Positions 1 to 8,555 of a stretch of 38,998 nt of DNA are shown one piece after another. The translations under genes and the position numbers were made by a program. Positions within the stretch are counted from its first letter, which is position 1; each line of letters starts with the position of its first letter. The DNA comes from Ruminococcaceae bacterium YRB3002 (lineage in GTDB: Bacteria; Bacillota; Clostridia; Saccharofermentanales; Saccharofermentanaceae): the NCBI GenBank assembly GCA_900099715.1, contig FMTG01000011.1, forward strand, positions 47,719 to 86,716, given 5' to 3'. The notes under the pieces were generated by a model. That model was given only the letters and a program-made list of their open reading frames with translations, had not been told where the DNA came from and did no database searches.

Positions 1-93
1 CAGGGACTGTCTCTCAAACTGTACCTGTAGTTCCCGTTACAGAGACACTTACAGGGACTTGGAACCGTCCTCATTCCACTTTTTCAGATTAAA

Positions 94-118
94 ACAGCGG
101 GGCTCAACGCCCCGCTGT
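94..118 (-). terminator. Rho-independent terminator of the nagB-glmM operon
   Basis: A perfect 10-bp stem (ACAGCGGGGC with GCCCCGCTGT) closes a 5-nt loop. Read on the minus strand it is followed by TTTTAAT. It lies about 28 bases after the glmM stop codon and so should end the amino-sugar operon. Confidence 0.9.
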
Positions 119-145
119 GGTACAGTTCACTTAAGCAACGTATAA

Positions 146-1495
146 TTACTCAGCTATGTGACCCTTTGCCTTGATGACATCGATGACCTGGTCAACGTAT
201 TTCTCGCAGGTCTCGTGGGTGCCGGCTTCGACCATGACGCGGATGACCGGCTCGGTGCCGCTTTCGCGGACGAGGATACGGCCTTCGTCTCCGAGGGCTG
301 CTGCGACATCAGCTACTGCCTTCTGTACGTCGGGATCGTTCTGTGCCTCGGGTTTGCTCTTGACGCGGACGTTCTTCAGTACCTGAGGGTAGAAGACGAC
401 GGGCGCTGCCAGCTCGCTCATGGGCTTCTCCTTGGCCAGCATGACTTCCATGAGCTTGAGGGAAGTCAGGATGCCGTCACCGGTCGTAGCGTACTTGGAG
501 AAGATGATGTGGCCGGACTGCTCACCGCCGATACGGTTGCCTGTCTTGACCATGTTCTCGTAAACGTACTTGTCGCCGACCTTTGTCTTCTCATACTCGA
601 TGCCGATAGCGTCGAGGGCCTTGTAGAGGCCGAAGTTGCTCATTACCGTTGTAACGACCTTGTTGTTGATGAGCTTGCCGCGCTCTTTCATGTACTTGCC
701 GTAGATGTAAAGTGTGTGGTCACCTGTTACGACATTACCCTTCTCATCAACGGCGAGACATCTGTCAGCATCGCCATCGTAAGCAAAACCAATATCAAGG
801 TGATTATCAACTACGAACTTCTGCAGGTGCTCAATATGTGTGCTTCCGCAGTCTGTGTTGATGTTGTATCCGTCAGGATCTGCATTGATAACATATGTCT
901 TTGCACCGAGTGCATCAAAAACAGCCTTTGCGATTGACCAAGCTGCACCGTTAGCGCAGTCGAGACCAACCTTAACATCCTTGAAGCTGTACTTTGACAT
1001 TGAGATGAGGTAGCCGATGTAGCGGTTACGTCCTGCAACGTAGTCGACTGTGCGGCCGATGTTCTCACGCTCTGCGAGGGGCACCTCGACCTTGCCGTCG
1101 ATGTAATCCTCAACAAGAAGGATTGTCTCCTCATCCATCTTCTCACCGTGGCTGTTAAGGAGCTTGATGCCGTTATCATAGAAAGGATTGTGTGATGCGG
1201 AGATCATGATACCGCAGTCAAAATCATCAACTCTTGCGATGTATGATACGGAAGGTGTTGTTGTAACGTGCATGATGTAAGCATCTGCACCGGAAGCCAT
1301 AAGACCTGTGCAGAGCGCATACTCGAACATGTAGGAAGATCTTCTTGTATCCTTACCGATAACGATCTTTGCCTTCTTGTCGATCCTTGCACCATAATAC
1401 CAGCCCAAAAATCTTCCGATCTTGATTGCGTGCTCGTAATCGAGGTTCTTGTTAGCCTCGCCTCTGAATCCGTCTGTTCCGAAATACTTTCCCAT
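146..1495 (-). CDS. glmM: Phosphoglucosamine mutase
   Basis: Converts glucosamine-6-phosphate to glucosamine-1-phosphate in the cytoplasmic route to UDP-GlcNAc and peptidoglycan. The 449 residues match the usual family length. Visible signatures are the N-terminal GTDGFRG, the phosphoserine loop MISASHNP with the catalytic Ser near residue 101, the metal-binding DGDADR motif, and the C-terminal phosphate-binding RESGTEPVIRVM. It is the last gene of an operon with nagB and a beta-helix acyltransferase, with only 5 bases separating it from the latter and a terminator after it. Its position behind a glmS-type ribozyme and nagB fits a purely biosynthetic operon. The family assignment is secure because SASHNP together with GTEP-type C-terminal motifs is diagnostic of the GlmM branch of hexose phosphate mutases. 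Confidence 0.97.
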   Translation of the reverse strand: MGKYFGTDGFRGEANKNLDYEHAIKIGRFLGWYYGARIDKKAKIVIGKDTRRSSYMFEYALCTGLMASGADAYIMHVTTTPSVSYIARVDDFDCGIMISASHNPFYDNGIKLLNSHGEKMDEETILLVEDYIDGKVEVPLAERENIGRTVDYVAGRNRYIGYLISMSKYSFKDVKVGLDCANGAAWSIAKAVFDALGAKTYVINADPDGYNINTDCGSTHIEHLQKFVVDNHLDIGFAYDGDADRCLAVDEKGNVVTGDHTLYIYGKYMKERGKLINNKVVTTVMSNFGLYKALDAIGIEYEKTKVGDKYVYENMVKTGNRIGGEQSGHIIFSKYATTGDGILTSLKLMEVMLAKEKPMSELAAPVVFYPQVLKNVRVKSKPEAQNDPDVQKAVADVAAALGDEGRILVRESGTEPVIRVMVEAGTHETCEKYVDQVIDVIKAKGHIAE

Positions 1496-1500
1496 TACTC

Positions 1501-2163
1501 TTACCTCTCGTCTTTCTCTACGATCACACCGTTGTTCTTGTAGATGCTGTTCTCGGGAACAACGCCTCTTACGCAGGATGTGGGGTAGATGTTGCTGTGC
1601 CTGCCGATGACAGTGCCGGGGTTGCAGACGCTGTTGCAGCCGACCTCAACATAGTCGCCGAGCATAGCGCCGAACTTCTTGATGCCTGTCTCGATCTGCT
1701 CGGTGCCGTTATGAACGACGACGAGCTTCTTATCGGACTTGACGTTAGATGTGATGGAGCCTGCACCCATGTGGGAGTAGTATCCCAGGATGCTGTCGCC
1801 GACGTAGTTGTAGTGGGGTGTCTGAACGTGATCGAAGAGGATAACGTTCTTAAGCTCACAGGAGTTGCCTACCACGCAGTTAGCGCCTACGAGCGCTGAA
1901 CCTCTGATGAAGGCGCAGTGCCTTACTTCGGTCTCGGGACCGATGATGCAGGGTGCGCCGAGGTAAGCTGAGGGGAAGACCTTAGCTGTCTTGTGGATCC
2001 AGACGTGCTCGGATACTTCCTCGTAGTCCTCGCCCAGTGTGGGGCCGAGTTCAAGGATAAAGTCCTTGATGCCTTTCAGGGCCTCCCAGGGATATGTGAA
2101 CCCTGCGAGGTAATCCTTTGCCAGAGTATGATCGAGATCATACAGGTCAGTAATCTTGTACAT
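1501..2163 (-). CDS. Left-handed beta-helix acyltransferase, GlmU C-terminal-like
   Basis: A 220-residue protein with hexapeptide-type turns, for example GAPCIIGPETEVRHC, GANCVVGNSCELKN and GDYVEVGCNSVCNPGTVIG, typical of a trimeric left-handed beta-helix. The segment GAGSITSNVKSD resembles the acetyltransferase half of GlmU, but no nucleotidyltransferase domain is present and the catalytic His of the classical GlmU acetyltransferase loop is not evident. The most likely role is N-acetylation of glucosamine-1-phosphate, since it sits between nagB (3-base gap) and glmM (5-base gap). The uridylyl transfer step would then be encoded elsewhere. Proteins like this are often labelled UDP-GlcNAc pyrophosphorylase in Clostridia, which the missing domain does not support. 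Fold certain, substrate inferred from context. Confidence 0.8.
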   Translation of the reverse strand: MYKITDLYDLDHTLAKDYLAGFTYPWEALKGIKDFILELGPTLGEDYEEVSEHVWIHKTAKVFPSAYLGAPCIIGPETEVRHCAFIRGSALVGANCVVGNSCELKNVILFDHVQTPHYNYVGDSILGYYSHMGAGSITSNVKSDKKLVVVHNGTEQIETGIKKFGAMLGDYVEVGCNSVCNPGTVIGRHSNIYPTSCVRGVVPENSIYKNNGVIVEKDER

Positions 2164-2166
2164 TTA

Positions 2167-2958
2167 TCAAAGTCTCTCTTTCTTCTCGATATCGAGGAAA
2201 TACTTGTATGTGTCTACAGTGAGCTCGCCGCATGCCTCCTCGTCGCAGGCGATGATCGCTGCGTTGTGGAGCTGCAGAGCGGAGCATGTCCACTTCTGGC
2301 TGACGCCGCCCTCAACAGTGGCTGCGAGAGCACGTGCCTTGTTGTGTCCTGAGATGAGGACAAGTACTTCCTTGGAATCAGTAACTGTTCCGATACCTAC
2401 TGAGAGAGCCTGTGCAGGAACCTTCTCAGGGTCGCCGCCGAAGAACCTGGAATTAACGATCCTGGTGTCTGTCGTCAGATCCCTTACGCCGGTCCTTGAT
2501 GCCAGTGATGTGTAAGGCTCATTGAAAGCAAGGTGGCCGTCAACGCCGATACCGCCCATGAACAGGTCGATGCCGCCGTATGATGCGATCTTCTCCTCGT
2601 ATCTTGCGCACTCACCCTCGGGATCATCTGTCATACCGTTCAAGATGTTGATGTTCTCAGGCTTCATATCAACGAGATGGTTGAAGAGGTTGTCGTGCAT
2701 GAAATACCAGTAACTCTGATCATGCTCGTGAGGCAGGCCAAGGTACTCATCCATATTGAATGTAACCACATTCGCGAAAGAAACCTCGCCGGCCTTATTC
2801 ATCCTTACCAGCTCCTTGTACACGCCGATAGGTGATGAACCCGTAGGAAGTCCCAGCACGAAAGGCCTGTCTTCCTTATGCGCATTGATCTTAGCTGCGA
2901 TATAGTTAGCAGCCCACTTACACATCTTGTCATAATTATCCTGGATTACTACTCTCAT
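2167..2958 (-). CDS. nagB: Glucosamine-6-phosphate deaminase, probably acting biosynthetically
   Basis: Interconverts glucosamine-6-phosphate with fructose-6-phosphate and ammonia. Motifs seen are LPTGSSP near residue 37, the FNMDEYLGL loop with catalytic Asp70, and GIGVDGHLAFNEP with Asp140 and His142. The start is placed at 2958 and not at an upstream in-frame codon because AAGGAGA lies 7 bases before this ATG; this gives 263 residues. The 5-prime leader holds a glmS-type ribozyme, and the next genes are a GlmU-like acyltransferase and glmM. A catabolic NagB would normally sit with nagA or sugar uptake genes. The context suggests it makes glucosamine-6-phosphate from fructose-6-phosphate and ammonia in place of GlmS, which is inference. 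The enzyme family itself is clear. Confidence 0.95.
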   Translation of the reverse strand: MRVVIQDNYDKMCKWAANYIAAKINAHKEDRPFVLGLPTGSSPIGVYKELVRMNKAGEVSFANVVTFNMDEYLGLPHEHDQSYWYFMHDNLFNHLVDMKPENINILNGMTDDPEGECARYEEKIASYGGIDLFMGGIGVDGHLAFNEPYTSLASRTGVRDLTTDTRIVNSRFFGGDPEKVPAQALSVGIGTVTDSKEVLVLISGHNKARALAATVEGGVSQKWTCSALQLHNAAIIACDEEACGELTVDTYKYFLDIEKKERL

Positions 2959-3001
2959 TTTGTATCTCCTTAACATACCGCTATAAAGCTGTTTTGCCGG
3001 A

Positions 3002-3160
3002 GCTGGGGGAACCTCTGTTACAGTATTTATTCTGCTTTTTGCTTTCCCCTTGACGACTCTCCTGTTGTATCTCTACAAAGCCGTGGCAGAATCCGCCGAG
3101 TCTCTCGATAACTGCCAAACCTCGTCAACCTATTGTATGGTCCTGGCGCTAATAGTCACT
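3002..3160 (-). ncRNA. glmS-type self-cleaving ribozyme/riboswitch in the nagB leader
   Basis: The minus strand carries the conserved glmS ribozyme core in order: TTAGCGCCAGGA with the cleavage site between A (3150) and G (3149), GGTTGACGAGG (about 3120-3131), TTATCGAGA (3103-3111), and TCGGCGGAT (3091-3099). The arms TGGCAG and CTGCCA (3112-3117 and 3084-3089) pair around the core as P2 does. TTGTA/TACAA (3065-3078) forms a P3-like hairpin. AAGGGGAA (near 3044-3051) can pair with TTCCCC (near 3006-3011) as P4. In the known class, glucosamine-6-phosphate acts as a cofactor for self-cleavage and lowers expression of the downstream gene. Here the downstream gene is nagB, not glmS. Outer boundaries are approximate. 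Confidence 0.9.
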
Positions 3161-3219
3161 CTCATGCCTCCTCGCGAAAGCGGCTATTTTACTTGGTGAC
3201 TGTGAAGACAGTCTGAAAT

Positions 3220-3248
3220 ATTTTATACGTAATAATGGGGTTAGTCAA
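3220..3248 (-). promoter_or_regulatory. Promoter of the ribozyme-nagB-glmM operon
   Basis: On the minus strand a -35 box TTGACT (3243-3248) and a -10 box TAAAAT (3220-3225) are separated by 17 nt. Transcription should start near 3213, about 60 bases before the ribozyme cleavage site. Confidence 0.8.
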
Positions 3249-3268
3249 TTTATAGAGGGATATCTCCC

Positions 3269-4639
3269 CTATCCGACCGGTATTACTACCTCGGCCCTGA
3301 ACTGGAATCCGTAGGGCTTTGGCTCACAGGTGACCACCAGTTCTCCCCCATAGGCAAATGAAGCCGCCTCGATGTTACGGATGCCGAAGCCGTGGTCTTT
3401 GCGGTCTGCTTTCGAGGTGACGATGTGGCCGTTCTCGATAAGGGGCGCAGCAGAACAGGGATTTACTACTGATATCATGAAGAAGTTGTCAGTCTTGCGG
3501 AAAGTGAGAACGATGACGCGGAGAGCCGGGTCCAGCTCGGCAAGCTCAGGGACAGATGCGGCCTCGATGGCATTGTCCAGGAGGTTTGCCAGGATCTTGC
3601 ACATATCTACCGGCGATATCTCCACCCCCGAGATCACACCGGAGCTCCTGAGGACAAGACCGTGGGAAGAAGCCAGGGCTTTTTTGTCCGCTATGATGGC
3701 ATCGGCGATGGTGTCGCCTGTATGGGCACTTACATCAGCTACCAGAAGTCCCTCGCCCATCTCCTCCAGATACTCCCGCATCTTGCCGTACTCGCCCTGC
3801 TCGAGGAGGAGCATAAGCACCTGGATGTTGTTCTTCATATCGTGGCGTATGGCACGTATCTCATTATCGCTCTTGGCAGATTCCTCGAAGAACCTGGCCT
3901 GGGTCTCAACCAGTTCCTCGTTGACGCGGTTAATGTCGCGCAGGCCGTCCCGTTCCTTGCGTGTGACGCGGATATAGAAGAACAGGAGCAGGATAAGGAG
4001 GATCAGAAGGAGCGTGATGACCTTGACGATGCCGACATCAAAAGGCTGCTCACCCGGATCACCGCTGTCCAGCACCATTCCGTTAAAGAGCTGGAGCACG
4101 ATCATGACGATACCTATAACGGGTAGCGGGAGCGGCGTGTTGTCGCTCCTGCGCCTGATGCGCGCGATGGCAAAAAGGAAGATGCATTCAAGTATGTTAC
4201 CGGCGATGCCGAACACGACGAAGACCATCCACTTCCCTGACTCCCCTGTCCATGAGCCGAAGCCGAACATCTGGTCGCGGATGCCGCTGAATATGGTACT
4301 GATGCTGCTGATGATATCTGAAGTCATGAAGACAACTATCACACGACGCCAGACCTTGCCATTCAGCAGAATGATCATGACGATCCCGTGGATTACGATA
4401 CCTGCCATCAGGAACAGCTCATCCCAGAACGTGTCAGAATCTATTATCTGCGTGGCAAAAAAGCCTCTATAGACATCGATAAGCGTAGCAGTTAAAACTC
4501 CAATTGCCAATGTGGATATATATGCCGCGCGCCTGTTCCTGAACTCATATCTGAACACCTGATCCAGAGCATATGCCGTGAATAACATCTGTGTAATGGG
4601 CGGCATCGCCAGCAGGATCATAGTGTACAGCAGCCTCAT
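3269..4639 (-). CDS. Agr-like GHKL sensor histidine kinase
   Basis: A 456-residue membrane kinase. The first 225 residues contain about six hydrophobic segments with no clear extracellular domain, as in AgrC/ComD-type peptide sensors. A linker coiled coil follows (about 228-262), then the H-box RHDMKNN with phospho-acceptor His266, an N-box NLLDNAIEA, and a G-box HGFGIRNI, typical of HATPase_c_5/GHKL kinases. The start codon overlaps the stop of the preceding LytTR response regulator by 4 bases (ATGA), so the two are translationally coupled. It is the last gene of an operon with an ABC exporter and a secreted peptidase, which suggests it senses a peptide or envelope stress. The ligand is unknown and no AgrD-like peptide gene was seen. 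Confidence 0.92.
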   Translation of the reverse strand: MRLLYTMILLAMPPITQMLFTAYALDQVFRYEFRNRRAAYISTLAIGVLTATLIDVYRGFFATQIIDSDTFWDELFLMAGIVIHGIVMIILLNGKVWRRVIVVFMTSDIISSISTIFSGIRDQMFGFGSWTGESGKWMVFVVFGIAGNILECIFLFAIARIRRRSDNTPLPLPVIGIVMIVLQLFNGMVLDSGDPGEQPFDVGIVKVITLLLILLILLLFFYIRVTRKERDGLRDINRVNEELVETQARFFEESAKSDNEIRAIRHDMKNNIQVLMLLLEQGEYGKMREYLEEMGEGLLVADVSAHTGDTIADAIIADKKALASSHGLVLRSSGVISGVEISPVDMCKILANLLDNAIEAASVPELAELDPALRVIVLTFRKTDNFFMISVVNPCSAAPLIENGHIVTSKADRKDHGFGIRNIEAASFAYGGELVVTCEPKPYGFQFRAEVVIPVG

Positions 4640-5346
4640 CTGCCTGTCCTCCTGACATAGTCGAACAGCGCCTGTCTCATGCCTGCTGCGCTGCTCCTTG
4701 CTACCGGCAGCGTATCACCGTTATCCATCAGCACTTCGGATGCACCAAGCTTCTTCACATGGGCTAAGGCAACATAGTATGACCTGTGGCATTGGAAGAA
4801 GTCCGGACACACATCGTCCACCTTGGTGGTGGCCGCGGAGAACTTCATCCTGAGCTCCACGGCATCTCCTCCGAATACGAACCTTACACAGTTGTTGGAA
4901 GCTTCAACATAGATGAGGCTTCCGGCGCTATATACCAGGTCCTCACCGTCGCGGCGGAAAACGATCTTCTTATCCACCATAAGCCTCTTCTCCAGGTCAG
5001 TCAGAACCTGGCGGAGCTTGTCCTTATCGACGGGCTTGCCGAGAAAACGGAATGCTTCCACCTCATAGCCCTCTATGGCTTTCTCTGTGTGGGAAGTGAG
5101 GAAGATGACCGGGATATCACGGGAGTATTCGCGGATCACGCGGGCAGTGGACATGCCGTCCAGCTCGCGCATCTCGATATCAAGGAAGACAGCGTCCGGC
5201 ATGAAGCCGTTCTCCAGGCTCTTCACGAATTCGCTTCCGTCAGAATAGAGAAAGCAGCTGGCGTTCTCCCTGCCATAGAGCGAGAAAATGCTGTCGGCCA
5301 GCTGGAGCCTGAATACTTCCTCATCGTCGACTATGGCAAGCCGCAT
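4636..5346 (-). CDS. LytTR-family response regulator
   Basis: A 236-residue AgrA/LytR-type regulator. The receiver domain (1-120) has acidic residues VDDEE, the phospho-acceptor Asp56 in AVFLDIEM, the switch Thr in FLTSH, and Lys in FLGKPVD. The C-terminal LytTR DNA-binding domain (about 135-230) shows the family pattern YVEASNN, then FFQCHRSYYVAL and LPVARS. It is the partner of the overlapping kinase. LytTR domains bind two direct repeats spaced about two helical turns, and such a repeat lies at 10652-10684 before the first gene of this operon. The system therefore probably activates its own operon, which is inference. The 38-base gap to the upstream ABC ATPase gene fits cotranscription. 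Confidence 0.93.
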   Translation of the reverse strand: MRLAIVDDEEVFRLQLADSIFSLYGRENASCFLYSDGSEFVKSLENGFMPDAVFLDIEMRELDGMSTARVIREYSRDIPVIFLTSHTEKAIEGYEVEAFRFLGKPVDKDKLRQVLTDLEKRLMVDKKIVFRRDGEDLVYSAGSLIYVEASNNCVRFVFGGDAVELRMKFSAATTKVDDVCPDFFQCHRSYYVALAHVKKLGASEVLMDNGDTLPVARSSAAGMRQALFDYVRRTGR

Positions 5347-5384
5347 AACTGCCTCCTAATAAGATATCATGGATAGTTTAACAC

Positions 5385-6059
5385 TCACCCGACTATCTTT
5401 CCATTCTCGAGGAGCACCGTCCTGGTGCCGTAACCCGCGCATTTCTCGGAATGGGTGACCTGCAGGATCGTAAGTCCTTTCTCCCTGTTAAGACGTGCGA
5501 ACAGCTCCATTATCTCGTCGCTGGACTTCGAATCGAGATTGCCCGTCGGCTCATCTGCCAGCAGTATGGACGGTTCCCCCATGACTGCCCTGGCGATGGC
5601 GACCCTCTGTTGCTGACCGCCGGAGAGCGTGGCGGGCATCGCTTTTCTCTTAGAGGTGAGGCCGGTGATCTCCAGTATCTCCTCAAGAGCCGGTTCCAGG
5701 TCCTTGCTCTTCTTACCGTTGATGGTGCTGGGGAGCAGGATGTTATCTTCAACATTGAGGTTCATGACAAGGTTATAGAACTGGAAGACAAAGCCCACAT
5801 TGGCAAGGCGCAGCGCTGACAGTTCAGTATCGTTAAGGGTGGTGATGTCCTTGCCACAGAGCGTGATCCTCCCTTCGAAGTCACGGTCCAGGCCGCCGAT
5901 CAGATAGAGCATGGTGGACTTGCCGGAGCCCGATGCACCCATGAGGGATACGAACTCTCCTTCGCCCACATACATGCATGCATCGTCTAATACGCGGTTC
6001 AGGTTCGTTCCCTTGCCAAATGTCTTTGATACGTTGATTACTTCAATGATGGTGTTCAT
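5385..6059 (-). CDS. ABC transporter ATP-binding protein, MacB/LolD type
   Basis: A 224-residue cytoplasmic ATPase that powers the FtsX-type permease encoded just before it. Walker A is GASGSGKST (41-49), the Q-loop is FVFQFYNL, the signature is LSGGQQQR, Walker B is ILLADEPTGNLD, and the switch His is in VTHSEKC. The DEPTGNLD wording is typical of the MacB/LolD/FtsE branch. An upstream in-frame GTG exists, but GGAGGAAG lies just before the ATG at 6059, so this start is preferred; it falls 24 bases after the permease stop. Members of this branch act in lipoprotein or peptide export, antimicrobial peptide resistance, or mechanotransmission. Together with the Agr-like system nearby, peptide export or resistance is the best guess. 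Confidence 0.94.
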   Translation of the reverse strand: MNTIIEVINVSKTFGKGTNLNRVLDDACMYVGEGEFVSLMGASGSGKSTMLYLIGGLDRDFEGRITLCGKDITTLNDTELSALRLANVGFVFQFYNLVMNLNVEDNILLPSTINGKKSKDLEPALEEILEITGLTSKRKAMPATLSGGQQQRVAIARAVMGEPSILLADEPTGNLDSKSSDEIMELFARLNREKGLTILQVTHSEKCAGYGTRTVLLENGKIVG

Positions 6060-6082
6060 ATTATCTTCCTCCGTGTAAGTCA

Positions 6083-8530
6083 TCACTCATATTTGATCTG
6101 TTCGGATATCTTCATCTTCTTCATCTTCGCTACCGGGAACAGCACCGTCATGGTGTAGAGGAGCGTCATGATGATCCAGAACACTACCGCCGGCACGGGC
6201 GTCAGGTTGAGCTCGAAGGATACTCCTTCCATTCCTGCTACGCCATGCTTCAGGGCTATGGTCACGAGAGCCCCGGTAATGGCTCCTAGTCCTGCAGCGA
6301 ACCCTGACATCGTCAGTATCTCGCGGACCAGTACGCGTCTCAGTGTCTTCTGATCCATGGCTGTCGACAGCATTATCGCAAGCTCTTTCCTTCTGCCTTC
6401 GAAGCCGATTATCTGATTGCTGATCATGCCGACTGATGTCATGCCTACGGCGACTCCGATGATCACCAGGAAGACCGCGATAGCCTGTGAAGCCTCCTTC
6501 ATGTCACTGTCCTCTATCTCTGTCCTGGTCCGCGCCGTGTTATCACCCACCGTGTACTTGTTGATCATTGCGGTCACCATCTCAGGATCGTCTGTCTTGA
6601 CCAGCAACTGCGATGGTTTATCGTGGAAGATCCTGATGTAATCGTTCTGCGATATCACGAACAGATTCTTGCCGTCAATGGCAGATGCTGTATCGAAGAT
6701 CCCTCCGACGGTCATCTCCTGCTCTATCGGGAAGAACATGTTGCAGTTGAAAGTGATGGTGATCTTATCGCCTTCTTTCCAGCCCGATCTGTCGATCATG
6801 CTCCTGTGAATATATACCGTTCCGTCCTCCACCTTATCAGGCAGTCCGCGGTACATACTGTAGTACTTGTAGCCGCCCTCCGGCACGCCGCAGAATCTGT
6901 ACTCATGGACCTCATCGCTGCCGCCGGTCTTCACGGTATCTGTTGTCTCATAGTAGCGCTCCACGTCACTTACGCCGTCGATGTATCCTATGAAGGAATA
7001 CCTGGCAGGATCCTCCGACACTGATACCACCACATCCGCCGTGTATATCTTCGCCTCGAAAGTCTCTATAGCCGACATCGCGATGGCAAATATGATGATG
7101 CACATGGACGCCGATGTTGCACAGAGTATGCCTGATGTGACAGTGCTCTTGCGGGACACCGATTCAGTCAGCGCCAGTTCCCAGACAGCACGATCGTGCT
7201 TTGCCGCGACCTTCCTCATGACACCTGCGAAGGTCCTGAACAATGCCGGGAACAGGAACGCCAGTCCCGTAACGGCACAGATCATGAAGACCGTTGCAGC
7301 TATGAGGTTGCTTGAGAAGAAGAACAGTATTGCTGCCAATACGACAAGAATGATGCCAATGACAGTGACAGTCCTGTTGAGCTTATATTCTGTATCCCTG
7401 TTATCGAAGATGATATCCCTGATAGAGATCTTCATGGCCTTGAGGATGGCCCTCAGGGGAATGAGACACTCGATTATCACAGCACCTGCAATGACAGAAG
7501 TCACGAGTATGACGGACAGATCCGGGAAAGTCATATCTCCCTGGTCGGTCGTCAGTGCAGCTGTCAGCAGAGGCACCCTGATCAGGGCATAGACTACGAC
7601 TGCAGGGACGCTGCCCATGAGTGCGTAGAAGATGTTTTCGAGAAGAAGGATGCCGGCGGTACGCCTTGTGCTCATGCCGAGGCTCCTTAAGGTTCCCACG
7701 AGGCTCATCCTCTCGCTCACGATCCTCTCGCATATGGAGAAAGTAACGAAGATAACGAGGAGGAAAGTGATGACGAATACCATCGCCATAACTGACGTAA
7801 GGTTCTCGGTCATCCTCAGGATCTCCTCCGGGATCATGAGGTCGTCGACATTCTCCTCACCGTATCTGTCCGCCAGGATCGTCTTGGCGTCAGAAGCCAG
7901 GTTGTTATCCTTTACGTCGATCATGAGGATCCCGACGCTGTCCTGACCGCATGACAGGACCTCGGCAGACTTAAGATCCACCAGGATAGTATCTTCACTT
8001 ATGAGAGCATTCCTGTCATCGTTGGACAGTATCTTCACGACGGTGAACTCATGAGGGTCACCGGCCTTGTCGTGGAGCGTGATCTTATCCCCCTCAGCAC
8101 ATCCGGTCTTGCCGGCATATCCGGTGGTTACGACTGCCTCCATGGGACCTGCTTCGACAGCCGGGATGAATTCCATCCTGGCAGCCTGACCGAAGTCCAT
8201 TCCGAGTATCCTGACAGACTGACTCTTCACGTAGTTATACTCGCCTGGGATATCCACATAGTAACTCTCGTTATAGAGATATATCGGGAATACTTCCGCT
8301 TCGGGGAAATCCTCTCCAAGGTCTATCTTCTGGCCGGGCTTAAGTATCAGCTGGAAGTCCGCAGTAGATACGCTCCTGATCTCTGACAGCATGGCGCTCT
8401 TGAGTGCCCCGGACAGGTCGAAGCAGAGCATCGCAGATATGGAACAGACGAATATGGAGAATACCACCAGGATGGTCCTGAGGGGCTTGCCAAAAGCATT
8501 GCGTATAAGATTCTTGAATATGATGTTCAT
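6083..8530 (-). CDS. FtsX-like ABC transporter permease
   Basis: An 815-residue permease with a membrane anchor at the N-terminus (about 17-40) and a first extracytoplasmic region (about 45-240). A FtsX-type helix group follows (about 240-375), with further helices near 390-440 and a second anchor near 465-490. A second periplasm-like domain comes next, and a last FtsX block fills about 685-805. This duplicated layout is usual for single-polypeptide MacB-like permeases of Gram-positive bacteria. The ATPase gene follows by 24 bases. The stretch FEGRRKELAIMLSTAMDQKTLRRVLVREI is cut here to its key elements: a coupling-helix region rich in Arg and Lys just before the last membrane block. Substrate unknown; the operon context with a kinase/regulator pair and a secreted peptidase points to peptides. 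Confidence 0.9.
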   Translation of the reverse strand: MNIIFKNLIRNAFGKPLRTILVVFSIFVCSISAMLCFDLSGALKSAMLSEIRSVSTADFQLILKPGQKIDLGEDFPEAEVFPIYLYNESYYVDIPGEYNYVKSQSVRILGMDFGQAARMEFIPAVEAGPMEAVVTTGYAGKTGCAEGDKITLHDKAGDPHEFTVVKILSNDDRNALISEDTILVDLKSAEVLSCGQDSVGILMIDVKDNNLASDAKTILADRYGEENVDDLMIPEEILRMTENLTSVMAMVFVITFLLVIFVTFSICERIVSERMSLVGTLRSLGMSTRRTAGILLLENIFYALMGSVPAVVVYALIRVPLLTAALTTDQGDMTFPDLSVILVTSVIAGAVIIECLIPLRAILKAMKISIRDIIFDNRDTEYKLNRTVTVIGIILVVLAAILFFFSSNLIAATVFMICAVTGLAFLFPALFRTFAGVMRKVAAKHDRAVWELALTESVSRKSTVTSGILCATSASMCIIIFAIAMSAIETFEAKIYTADVVVSVSEDPARYSFIGYIDGVSDVERYYETTDTVKTGGSDEVHEYRFCGVPEGGYKYYSMYRGLPDKVEDGTVYIHRSMIDRSGWKEGDKITITFNCNMFFPIEQEMTVGGIFDTASAIDGKNLFVISQNDYIRIFHDKPSQLLVKTDDPEMVTAMINKYTVGDNTARTRTEIEDSDMKEASQAIAVFLVIIGVAVGMTSVGMISNQIIGFEGRRKELAIMLSTAMDQKTLRRVLVREILTMSGFAAGLGAITGALVTIALKHGVAGMEGVSFELNLTPVPAVVFWIIMTLLYTMTVLFPVAKMKKMKISEQIKYE

Positions 8531-8555
8531 GTTCTTAGTACTCCTTTACCCATCC

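Noticed and set aside
1..58. Another tandem hairpin array at the left edge
   Set aside because: TGTCTCT/AGAGACA and a CAGGGAC repeat with 51-base spacing are suggestive, but only one unit is visible, so it is not annotated as an array.
158..937. Plus-strand 259-residue ORF opposite glmM
   Set aside because: It is the shadow of glmM on the other strand; the minus-strand product has complete family motifs.
3002..3268. T-box or ordinary attenuator before nagB
   Set aside because: No T-box sequence or terminator with a T-run; the glmS ribozyme core explains the conserved text better.
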